From Desulfurococcales archaeon (lineage in GTDB: Archaea; Thermoproteota; Thermoprotei_A; Sulfolobales; NBVN01), in assembly GCA_021160415.1 (NCBI GenBank), contig JAGHCP010000037.1, positions 1 to 8,507 of the forward strand: a stretch of 8,507 bases of DNA, written 5' to 3'. Each line of letters opens with the position of its first letter. Position 1 is the first letter of the stretch. A program made the translations under genes and the position numbers. The notes under the pieces were generated by a model. That model saw only the letters and a program-made list of their open reading frames with translations. It was not told the origin of the DNA and did no database searches. Shown one piece after another: positions 1 through 6,712 of this stretch.

Positions 1-78
1 GATCTCCACATACGGCGAATCATCGGAGAGAGGCTCGAGTCTAGAGACCTTCTTGAAGCGCAGCCGCACACACCATGA
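1..78. other. Edge of an unidentified neighbouring gene, strand unresolved
   Basis: The first 78 nt stay open in two competing readings. On the plus strand, the frame starting at base 1 reads DLHIRRIIGERLESRDLLEA and ends at TGA 76-78, which would be the C-terminus of a gene running into the window. On the minus strand, a GTG at 69-67 opens a frame to the window edge (VRLRFKKVSRLEPLSDDSPY and on), preceded by an in-frame TAA near 84-82. That would be the N-terminus of a gene divergent from aEF-2. Both have plausible composition and neither is long enough to decide. The minus reading has the AT-rich palindrome at 116-129 upstream of it as a possible shared promoter, but its GGTG lies only one base from the GTG, a poor spacing. 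I recognise no family in either. Confidence 0.3.
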
Positions 79-113
79 ACACGGTTAAGACCACATACGC
101 AGAACCCGTAAGC

Positions 114-130
114 TTTTAATCCTTATTAAA
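114..130 (+). promoter_or_regulatory. Putative TATA region of the aEF-2 gene
   Basis: The run TTTTAATCCTTATTAAA is the only strongly AT-rich block before the aEF-2 ATG at 153. If the TATA core is the right half (about 122-130), the expected start about 26 nt downstream falls at the ATG itself, giving a leaderless mRNA. If it is the left half (about 114-120), a leader of roughly 10 nt results. There is no good Shine-Dalgarno sequence before the ATG (GGTTAAGTGAG), which fits the short-leader reading. TTAAT and ATTAA form an inverted repeat around a 4-nt spacer (116-129), so the element could also work leftward. Confidence 0.45.
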
Positions 131-152
131 CCTACCAACTCGGTTAAGTGAG

Positions 153-2369
153 ATGCCTAGGTTCAAGACTGTCGAGCAGATAAGGAGAATAATGTCCAAC
201 TTGGAGCAGGTCAGGAACATAGGTATTATTGCGCACGTTGACCACGGCAAAACAACCACATCCGACACGCTGCTCGCAGCGGCAGGGATAATTTCCCAGA
301 AAGTCGCAGGTGAGGCGCTAGCGCTGGACTACTTAGACGTGGAGCAGAAGAGAGGAGTGACTGTTAAGTCAGCGAACATCAGTCTCTATCACGAAATGGG
401 TGGCACTGGCTACGTGATCAACCTCATCGATACTCCGGGGCACGTGGACTTCTCTGGGAAGGTGACCAGGTCCCTAAGAGTGCTTGACGGCGCAATTGTG
501 GTTGTTGACGCTGTTGAGGGAGTGATGACGCAGACGGAAACTGTGCTGAGGCAAGCCTTGGAGGAAAGGGTGAGGCCTCTTCTCTACATAAACAAGGTCG
601 ACAGGCTCATCAAGGAGTTAAAACTAACGCCTGAGGAGATCCAGAAGAGGTTCGTTGAAATCATCAAGGAAGTAAACACTATGATTAGGGAGTACGCTGA
701 CCCAGAATTCAGGGATAAGTGGATACTTGATGCGGCGAAGGGGCAGGTAGCCTTCGGCTCAGCAAGAGATAAGATAGGCCTCACAGTTCCTTACGCAGCC
801 AGGAAGGGAGTTAAGATAATGGATATGATGAAGGCCTACACGAAAGGTAAGGACGCCGTTAAGGAGCTTCAGAAGGTCATCCCTCTCCATGAGCCACTCC
901 TGGAAATGGTTATCAAGCACGTACCGAACCCCGCAGTGGCTCAGCAGTACAGAATCCCCAAAATATGGAAAGGTGATCTTGACTCAGAGATAGGTAAAGC
1001 AATGCTTAAGGCCGACCCCAACGGCCCCACGGTGTTCTTCATAAACGACATGCGTGTCGACCCCCACGCAGGCATGGTAGCTACTGGAAGGATATTCTCA
1101 GGCAGGTTAAGGACAGGTGAGGAACTGTGGTTGATAATGGCTAGGGCGCCGCAGAAAGCGCTTCAAGTAGGTCTCTACATGGGCCCATACAGAGAGCAAG
1201 TCGACGAAATACTTGCTGGGAATATAGGAGCCGCCCTAGGCCTCGACAAAGCAAGAGCTGGAGATACGGCGGTCTCTATGGCCTTCAAGGACAAGGCAGC
1301 GCCGTTCGAGCGCCTCCACTACGTGTCCGAACCAGTGGTGACAATGGCTGTCGAGCCTAAGAGAATGCAGGATCTGACGAAGCTCATAGACGCCTTAAGA
1401 AAGATGTCCATCGAAGACCCTAACCTGGTCGTCAAGATAAACGAGGAAACAGGTGAGTACCTTATCTCAGGAATGGGGCCACTTCACCTAGAAATCGTTC
1501 TAACGCTGCTCAAGCAGAACTACGGATTAGAGGTAGAGACCTCGCCACCGATAGTTGTTTACAGGGAAACCATAAGGGCATCTTCCCAGGTCCTAGAAGG
1601 AAAGTCTCCTAACAAACACAACAAGCTCTACATAAGTGTTGAGCCCTTAAACGAAGAAACGATTAAGCTGATCCATGACGGTGTCATTACTGAGGACATG
1701 GACTCCAGGGAGAGGGCGAAAATACTTAGGGATCAGGCAGGGTGGTCCTACGACGAGGCGAGGAAGATATGGGCGATAGACGAAAACTTCAACATACTTG
1801 TCGATAAGACCGTAGGTATTCAACACCTAAGAGAGATCAAGGACACCATAATCCAGGGCTTCAGGCTAGCTATGGCGGAAGGCCCGCTGGCGATGGAGCC
1901 GGTCAGAGGTGTTAAGGTAGTCCTCCACGACGCAGCCGTTCACGAAGACCCTGCACACAGAGGTCCTGCCCAGATCTATCCTGCAGTGAGGAACCCAATA
2001 TACGCAGGGATGCTGATGTCGAAGCCCACCCTACTTGAACCAATACAGAAGCTCGATATTAGATGTCCTAATGAGTTCATGAGCGCGGTGATATCCGTCG
2101 TGACTAGGAAGAGAGGTAAGGTACTAGACGTCGTGCAGCATGGGGCTTCCCAAGTAAGGATCGTGGCTGAAATACCCGTAGCGGAGTCCATGAACCTTGC
2201 TAATGAGCTCAGGTCAGCTACTGCAGGAAGGGCCTTCTGGGGAACAGAATTCAGCAGGTGGGCACCAGTACCCGACTCCCTCCTAATGGACCTCGTGAAG
2301 AAGATAAGGCAGAGGAAGGGTCTGAAGCCCGAACCGCCAAGGGCCAACGACTTCATATCGCCTTTCTAA
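153..2369 (+). CDS. fusA: Archaeal translation elongation factor 2 (aEF-2)
   Basis: GTPase that drives ribosome translocation in the cytoplasm. The 738-aa product has the usual archaeal length. Seen in the sequence: G1 P-loop AHVDHGKT (residues 27-34), switch I RGVTVKSAN (67-75), G3 DTPGH (93-97), G4 NKVD (147-150), then domains II to V. Near the C-terminus the segment VHEDPAHRGPAQ carries the histidine (His602) that matches the diphthamide-modified residue of eukaryotic and archaeal EF-2. This separates it from bacterial EF-G. The start at 153 gives MPRFKTVEQI, the N-terminus I recall for crenarchaeal aEF-2; a second in-frame ATG at residue 14 is less likely. It is transcribed alone, convergent with the epimerase, with 50 nt between the two stops. 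No frameshift or missing motif. The identification is very secure. Confidence 0.98.
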   Translation: MPRFKTVEQIRRIMSNLEQVRNIGIIAHVDHGKTTTSDTLLAAAGIISQKVAGEALALDYLDVEQKRGVTVKSANISLYHEMGGTGYVINLIDTPGHVDFSGKVTRSLRVLDGAIVVVDAVEGVMTQTETVLRQALEERVRPLLYINKVDRLIKELKLTPEEIQKRFVEIIKEVNTMIREYADPEFRDKWILDAAKGQVAFGSARDKIGLTVPYAARKGVKIMDMMKAYTKGKDAVKELQKVIPLHEPLLEMVIKHVPNPAVAQQYRIPKIWKGDLDSEIGKAMLKADPNGPTVFFINDMRVDPHAGMVATGRIFSGRLRTGEELWLIMARAPQKALQVGLYMGPYREQVDEILAGNIGAALGLDKARAGDTAVSMAFKDKAAPFERLHYVSEPVVTMAVEPKRMQDLTKLIDALRKMSIEDPNLVVKINEETGEYLISGMGPLHLEIVLTLLKQNYGLEVETSPPIVVYRETIRASSQVLEGKSPNKHNKLYISVEPLNEETIKLIHDGVITEDMDSRERAKILRDQAGWSYDEARKIWAIDENFNILVDKTVGIQHLREIKDTIIQGFRLAMAEGPLAMEPVRGVKVVLHDAAVHEDPAHRGPAQIYPAVRNPIYAGMLMSKPTLLEPIQKLDIRCPNEFMSAVISVVTRKRGKVLDVVQHGASQVRIVAEIPVAESMNLANELRSATAGRAFWGTEFSRWAPVPDSLLMDLVKKIRQRKGLKPEPPRANDFISPF

Positions 2370-2377
2370 GCCACAAC

Positions 2378-2382
2378 TTTTT
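2378..2382 (+). terminator. Possible T-run terminator after aEF-2
   Basis: A run of five T lies 9 nt past the aEF-2 stop, in a 50-nt gap before the convergent epimerase stop. Archaeal RNA polymerase often stops at oligo-T without a hairpin, and I see no stem here. The run is short, so this is only suggestive. Confidence 0.3.
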
Positions 2383-2419
2383 ACAATTCAATCAGCCCAG
2401 GATTTAAGCAGGGAAACCC

Positions 2420-3391
2420 TCAAAATCCCTCCTTAAGGAGCCACTTCACAGTAGCCCTCAACGCCTCTTTGGAGGTCATGCTAGGCCTCCAACCTAACCC
2501 CTCAAGCTTCTTCACATCCAAGAGCATGAACTTCACGTCACCTACCCACCCCCTACCGTCGGGGGTCGCTGGCCTGAAGACGTATTCAACATTCCTTAAC
2601 CCCAACTCATCAATTACGATGTCAGCAATTTCCTTAACGGTGACCCAGTCCTCATTACCTACGTTGAAGACCTCATAACTAGCAGAGGACCGAAGGACGC
2701 GATTCAAACCAACCTCTATGCCGCTGATGAGGTCGTTCACGTGGAGATAGGACTTTCTCTGAGTTCCATCACCCAGGATTTCCAGCACTTCGCTATTCCT
2801 TCTCAACTTTCTTATGAAGTCAACGAGTACTCCGTGGGTTTGCCTAGGCCCTACTATGTTCGCGAAACGGAAAATCGCTGACTTAATCCCGTAGATCCTG
2901 CTGTACGCAGCTATTAAGTCCTCCGAAGCTAACTTAGCCGCACCATACATCGAGATCGGTCTCAACGGGTGGTCTTCAGGGGTCGGGAATTTTTCAGCGT
3001 CCCCGTACACCGTTGATGAACTGGCGAAGACAAGTGCTCTTACATCATTCTTCCGGCATGCCTCGAGAACGTTGAAGGTGGTTAAGACGTTCTCCTGGAA
3101 ATGCTTTCTTGGATCGGTGATTGAGGACTTAACCTCAGGATTCGCTGCAAAATGGTAAACAACGTCAGCCCCTTCGAACACGTCCTCCCAGCCGCTGAAC
3201 TTAAGATCGGCATTAACGAATCCAACCCTCCCTGTGGTTAAGGCGTTCCTCAGGAATTCTTCCCTGCCGCTGGATAGGTTATCTATCACTGCAACCTCAT
3301 ACCCCTCACCAACTAAGGCGTCGACGATGTTCGAGCCTATGAACCCTGCGCCCCCTGTAACTACGACCTTACTGCTTCCCTCTCTCGACAT
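2420..3391 (-). CDS. Extended SDR NAD-dependent epimerase/dehydratase (UDP-glucose 4-epimerase-like)
   Basis: Predicted NAD-dependent enzyme acting on a nucleotide sugar, probably a 4-epimerase feeding glycan or glycolipid synthesis. From the ATG at 3391 the protein has 323 aa, normal for the family. Seen: Rossmann motif TGGAGFIG (12-19), acidic residue after beta-2 in VIDNLSSG (35-42), the active-site segment SSSTVYG (124-130), and the catalytic YxxxK pair Tyr149/Lys153 in MYGAAK. The segment RFANIVGPRQ and the later LGDGTQRKSYLHVND are typical of GalE-like and NDP-sugar epimerases. An upstream ATG at 3442 is in frame but adds 17 residues that do not belong to the fold and lies deep in the preceding gene. 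The 3391 start follows a purine-rich GGAAGGGAAGAGAA and overlaps the upstream gene by 23 nt, suggesting translational coupling. The substrate (UDP-Glc, UDP-GlcNAc, uronate or dTDP sugar) cannot be read from sequence. Confidence 0.9.
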   Translation of the reverse strand: MSREGSSKVVVTGGAGFIGSNIVDALVGEGYEVAVIDNLSSGREEFLRNALTTGRVGFVNADLKFSGWEDVFEGADVVYHFAANPEVKSSITDPRKHFQENVLTTFNVLEACRKNDVRALVFASSSTVYGDAEKFPTPEDHPLRPISMYGAAKLASEDLIAAYSRIYGIKSAIFRFANIVGPRQTHGVLVDFIRKLRRNSEVLEILGDGTQRKSYLHVNDLISGIEVGLNRVLRSSASYEVFNVGNEDWVTVKEIADIVIDELGLRNVEYVFRPATPDGRGWVGDVKFMLLDVKKLEGLGWRPSMTSKEALRATVKWLLKEGF

Positions 3392-4385
3392 TTCTCTTCC
3401 CTTCCAACGCCGTAGATATGGTAGTGCCGATCCTTTCCACAAGCTCCAAAGCCTTATCTAAGGAGCTCTCACTTGGGTCCTTGAACTTGATGATTATGTG
3501 GTTCCCTCTTAGCGTTATCAGGAGCCTCTCACTCAGTTCTTCAGGAATTGAGGAAATAACCTTCACGAAGCTTACTTCCGTCGTTCTCAAGCAAACCCTG
3601 ATGACGTGCCCCAGTTCGGTCTCCTGCACAAGCACAGCGACTCCATCATTCCTGCAGACCTTCGTGAGGATGTCGTAAGCTATGGGTTTGAACAGGCCGT
3701 AGTTGTTTCTTATGAAATCCCTACTGAACTTGCTGGAGATCACGATAACCTTAAGCTTCCCGTAAGGGATGAACTGCTTCTCCTCAATGATCTTCTCAGC
3801 TAGACCAACGGCCTCATCGTACTTCTCTGCCTCCCTAGCTATCTCCTCAGGGATCCTCAAGCTTCTCGACTTAATCACGTCAAGAGCGAAGGAATACATA
3901 ACCTTACGGAAATCCTTCGAGGAGTAATTCATCTTCAGTGCTTTGAGAAGTGTTCTACCAACTTTTGATAGTTTCTCCCCGCCTCCCCTATTCATCAGCT
4001 CCAAGTCCTTAAGGAGTTGCTCAGGCAGCTTAATCTCTTCGTTTAGAGTCTGAACGTACTCCAACATGCTCTCAGTCAATGAGGCGACGTTAGAGAACCT
4101 CATAACCACATCCCCCTTGCCTTCCCCATCATATCGTATTACTATCCCCAACTTCTTCTCAGGTATGTAGTCAATCGCAGTTGAGTCACTGATTACAGCG
4201 CCGTCCTTATGTGTTATTCCAACCGCGTACGACCTGCTTATCAGCAGGCCCTTTTTCTCCGATGGTTGAGGGAACTCTATATACACTCTATAGCCCTTCC
4301 TTAGAAGGACAGTAGCAAGAACGGCAGTTGATATTACCTCATCCCATCCCCAACCGGAGTAGATAGTGGTACTCCCCGAAGCCAT
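3369..4385 (-). CDS. Degenerate DHH/RecJ-like protein, candidate archaeal Cdc45/RecJ homologue
   Basis: A 338-aa soluble protein that I read as a DHH-superfamily phosphoesterase relative with its metal ligands lost. Seen: an N-terminal strand-loop-helix GWGWDEVISTA (11-21) in the place of motif I (usually DxDGxxSA), keeping one Asp. Next is VISDSTAID (64-72) at motif II. Then IVIRYDGEG (81-89) stands where DHH is expected, followed by SNVASLTESMLEYV, which resembles the segment after DHH. Near the C-terminus LRGNHIIIKF (292-301) lies where DHHA1 domains carry GGGHxxAxG. Known: crenarchaea encode catalytically dead RecJ-like proteins that bind GINS and stand in for Cdc45 in the MCM helicase complex. 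That role here is inference; an unrelated inactive phosphoesterase is possible. The ATG at 4385 directly follows an in-frame TGA and has GGTG about 9 nt upstream. First gene of an operon with the epimerase. Confidence 0.55.
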   Translation of the reverse strand: MASGSTTIYSGWGWDEVISTAVLATVLLRKGYRVYIEFPQPSEKKGLLISRSYAVGITHKDGAVISDSTAIDYIPEKKLGIVIRYDGEGKGDVVMRFSNVASLTESMLEYVQTLNEEIKLPEQLLKDLELMNRGGGEKLSKVGRTLLKALKMNYSSKDFRKVMYSFALDVIKSRSLRIPEEIAREAEKYDEAVGLAEKIIEEKQFIPYGKLKVIVISSKFSRDFIRNNYGLFKPIAYDILTKVCRNDGVAVLVQETELGHVIRVCLRTTEVSFVKVISSIPEELSERLLITLRGNHIIIKFKDPSESSLDKALELVERIGTTISTALEGKRNVERGKQ

Positions 4386-4388
4386 TCC

Positions 4389-4436
4389 TCACGCACCTAC
4401 CGCAACGGCAAAGCTTACCAGGCTCATGAATAGCAT
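4389..4436 (-). CDS. Possible 15-codon leader ORF upstream of the DHH-like gene
   Basis: ATG at 4436 opens a 15-codon frame (MLFMSLVSFAVAVGA) ending in TGA 4391-4389, three bases before the ATG of the DHH-like gene and in the same frame. TAA immediately precedes the ATG, so it cannot be an N-terminal extension. GGAGGGTGA at 4455-4447 is the best Shine-Dalgarno match near this gene, 10 nt before this ATG and far from the downstream one. The peptide is hydrophobic and has no family resemblance. It could be a translated leader cistron that hands ribosomes to the main gene, or a chance frame. Confidence 0.3.
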   Translation of the reverse strand: MLFMSLVSFAVAVGA

Positions 4437-4446
4437 TTACGGTCCT

Positions 4447-4455
4447 TCACCCTCC
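4447..4455 (-). promoter_or_regulatory. Strong Shine-Dalgarno-like site in the DHH-like gene leader
   Basis: On the minus strand this reads GGAGGGTGA, close to the archaeal consensus AGGAGGTGAT. It sits 10 nt before the ATG of the 15-codon leader ORF and more than 60 nt before the ATG of the DHH-like gene. The latter has its own weaker GGTG near 4395. Confidence 0.4.
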
Positions 4456-4481
4456 AGTGCTCATCACTTAAACAGTGCTAC

Positions 4482-4497
4482 ACATTAAAACCTTTCC
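4482..4497 (-). promoter_or_regulatory. Putative BRE/TATA promoter of the DHH-like/epimerase operon
   Basis: Minus strand reads GGAAAGGTTTTAATGT: a purine-rich BRE-like stretch followed by TTTTAAT. A start about 26 nt downstream falls near 4461, which would give a leader of about 76 nt holding the Shine-Dalgarno site and the 15-codon ORF. That leader is long for a crenarchaeal mRNA. The T/A core is imperfect. Confidence 0.35.
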
Positions 4498-4576
4498 CTC
4501 ACTTAAAAGGTGTTTATTGATGTCTAATGGTCCAAACCTCAGGGCGTGAGGAGTTAAGTGGAAGACGACACGACGT

Positions 4577-4589
4577 AAAGTAAATATTG
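4577..4589 (+). promoter_or_regulatory. Putative BRE/TATA promoter of the pyrophosphatase gene
   Basis: AAAGTAAATATTG has a BRE-like AAAG followed by the TATA-like TAAATATT. A transcript start about 26 nt downstream falls near 4611, about a dozen bases before the TTG start at 4623, so the mRNA would be almost leaderless. No Shine-Dalgarno sequence precedes the TTG, which agrees. A second AT-rich stretch (TTAAAAGG at 4503-4510) could drive a longer transcript. Confidence 0.42.
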
Positions 4590-4622
4590 TTACGACGAGT
4601 CCAATAATTATGGGTTAATCTC

Positions 4623-6704
4623 TTGGGTGCTGAACTACTTGTGCTGATTTCAGGCTCTCTAGGCATTATCTACGCGTTCATTCTAGTATGGTACGTCCTT
4701 AAGCAACCGAAGGGTTCTGGAAGGATGGTTGAGATACATGACTACATAAGGAATGGTGCCAAGGCATACTTGAAGAAGCAGTACACAGTCATCCTGTCGG
4801 TCGCACTCATAATAACCGCCTTACTTGCATTCCTGAACCCGCTGATGGCGCTCAGCTACGTTCTCGGAGCGCTGTCCTCCGTGGCTGCAGGTTACGTCGG
4901 GATGTGGATAGCCGTGAACGCGAATGTGAGGACCACCTACGCGGCTAGTAGATCAGGTGTAGGGAAGGCGTTAAGAGTGGCCTTCAGTGGAGGAATGGTT
5001 CTTGGAATGATGGTTGTCGGTGTAGGTACATTGCTTATAGGACTTCAACTCCTTATTTACGGATTCACACCGAACGCAGTGAAATCCATTATTGGGTACA
5101 GCTTCGGGGCATCAACTGTTGCGCTCTTCGCAAGGGTTGGGGGCGGTATATACACTAAAGCGGCGGACATAGGTGCGGACCTGGTGGGGAAGGTTGAGGA
5201 AGGGATTCCTGAGGACGATCCACGTAACCCCGGGGTCATAGCTGATAACGTCGGGGATAACGTAGGTGATGTGGCAGGTATGGGTGCTGACCTATTCGAA
5301 TCCTACGCCGGCTCAATAATATCGACGATGGTTATAGCAGCGACAGCACTTATTAACTTCACAGGTGTTCAATGGGGGAAGTGGGCGCTTCTCCCACTAG
5401 CGGTAGCGTCAGCAGGGATAGTGTCTTCCATAATAACATCATTCCTCATTAGGGTAGGGGAGAATGGCGATCCCTCAAGGCCTTTAACCCTTTCCACAGT
5501 TGTGGGTGCTGTGCTTATAGCGGCCCTAACCTACCCAATAAGCACCTATTTACTTGGGGGGGATGCAGGGCTCCGCATATTCGTGGTTGTTGTGTTCGGG
5601 TTATTTGCTGGAATCGTTGTAGGATTAACTAGTGATTACTTCACTAACCCTTCTAGAAAGCCCGTTAGGAGAGTTGCTTACATGTCGCAAACTGGCCCAG
5701 CACTCACAATCCTTACTGGGATGGCATACGGTTTTCTAAGCGTCCTTATACCCGGGGTCGGGATAGCGACAGCCGAGCTAATTGCTTACCTCATCCTAGC
5801 CCCATACGGCTTCTGGTTCGGGATATACGGCGTCGCCTTAGCTGCTGTGGGAATGCTCTCCCTAGCCGGGATTGTGATTAGTGCGGATGCGTACGGACCC
5901 ATAACTGATAACGCTGCTGGTATAGCTGAGCAGGCAGGCCTGGGGGAGGAAGTCAGGAAAATAACGGACAGGCTGGACTCTGCCGGGAATACTATGAAGT
6001 CCGTGTGTAAGGGGTTTGCAATAGGTTCCGCCGCACTCACGGCTCTAGCTTACATAGCCGCGTACTCAAGCACCATACTTGACGTAACAGGCTGCAGTTT
6101 AGAAAAAGTGAGGGGGCTCCTGAGCCTCCTCGACGCCAAGGTAATCAGCGGTTCACTCATAGGGATGGCCTTACCCGCCGTCTTCACGACGATCGTCATC
6201 CTAGCCGTAAGCGACGCTGCATTCGTATTAATAGAGGAAATCAGGAGGCAATTCAGAGAAAAGCCCGGAATTCTTGAGTTCAGGGAGAGGCCCGACTACG
6301 ACAAGGCAGTTTCAATAGTTACCACGTATGCAATAAGGAGATTACTCGCGCCAGGGATCCTAGCCATAACTGTCCCGCTCATAATAGGGTTCATTCTAGG
6401 ACCCTACGGTTTAGCGGGAGCATTAGTTTCAGCGACAGTGACAGGCCTAATGCTAGGCCTTTTCCAAGGCAACGTAGGCAACACTTGGGATAACGCCAAG
6501 AAATACGTTGAGGAAGGGCACTACGGTGGCAAGGGCAGCGAAACACATAAAGCAACTGTGATAGGCGATACCGTTGGAGACCCGCTGAAGGATGCTTCAG
6601 GACCTTCAATTAACATACTCATAAAGCTTATGAGTGTGGTTTCGCTGATAGCGGTTCAAATAATGGTAAGCCATAACCTAATGCTTTTCCTTAACATACC
6701 TTAA
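4623..6704 (+). CDS. hppA: Membrane-integral ion-pumping pyrophosphatase, predicted K+-independent
   Basis: Integral membrane enzyme that splits pyrophosphate and pumps H+ (or Na+) out of the cytoplasm. The 693 residues carry many hydrophobic helices; the family has 16. Seen: the substrate site DIGADLVGKVE (182-192), IPEDDPRNPGVIADNVGDNVGD up to residue 216, Glu226 in DLFESY as the likely ion-gate residue, DAYGPITDNAAGIAE, and the C-terminal WDNAKK (622-627) with GGKGSETHKATVIGDTVGDPLKD. The K+-selector segment reads GNTMKSVCKG. Lys459 replaces the Ala of K+-dependent enzymes, which marks the K+-independent class, generally H+ pumps. Cys462 takes the place usually held by Gly or Thr, and Met458 that of Thr. 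In-frame TAA at 4605 leaves TTG 4623 as first start; GTG at 4641 would cut into helix 1. Transcribed alone, stops 8 nt from convergent cobO. Confidence 0.96.
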   Translation: MGAELLVLISGSLGIIYAFILVWYVLKQPKGSGRMVEIHDYIRNGAKAYLKKQYTVILSVALIITALLAFLNPLMALSYVLGALSSVAAGYVGMWIAVNANVRTTYAASRSGVGKALRVAFSGGMVLGMMVVGVGTLLIGLQLLIYGFTPNAVKSIIGYSFGASTVALFARVGGGIYTKAADIGADLVGKVEEGIPEDDPRNPGVIADNVGDNVGDVAGMGADLFESYAGSIISTMVIAATALINFTGVQWGKWALLPLAVASAGIVSSIITSFLIRVGENGDPSRPLTLSTVVGAVLIAALTYPISTYLLGGDAGLRIFVVVVFGLFAGIVVGLTSDYFTNPSRKPVRRVAYMSQTGPALTILTGMAYGFLSVLIPGVGIATAELIAYLILAPYGFWFGIYGVALAAVGMLSLAGIVISADAYGPITDNAAGIAEQAGLGEEVRKITDRLDSAGNTMKSVCKGFAIGSAALTALAYIAAYSSTILDVTGCSLEKVRGLLSLLDAKVISGSLIGMALPAVFTTIVILAVSDAAFVLIEEIRRQFREKPGILEFRERPDYDKAVSIVTTYAIRRLLAPGILAITVPLIIGFILGPYGLAGALVSATVTGLMLGLFQGNVGNTWDNAKKYVEEGHYGGKGSETHKATVIGDTVGDPLKDASGPSINILIKLMSVVSLIAVQIMVSHNLMLFLNIP

Positions 6705-6712
6705 GGATTCAA

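Noticed and set aside
1976..2356. 126-codon minus-strand frame inside aEF-2
   Set aside because: It is an antisense shadow of the well-conserved aEF-2 domains IV and V, with no family resemblance and no promoter.
3392..3442. N-terminal 17-residue extension of the epimerase from ATG 3442
   Set aside because: The added residues precede the Rossmann strand without homology to the family and would enlarge the overlap with the upstream gene to 74 nt.
4520..4549. Nine-codon plus-strand frame (MSNGPNLRA) before the pyrophosphatase gene
   Set aside because: Very short, with only a distant GGTG before it and nearly 75 nt from the next gene. Nothing distinguishes it from chance.
4610..4618. ATG at 4610 as start of the pyrophosphatase
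   Set aside because: Out of frame with the protein, and reads ATG GGT TAA. It could at most be a false start near the 5' end.
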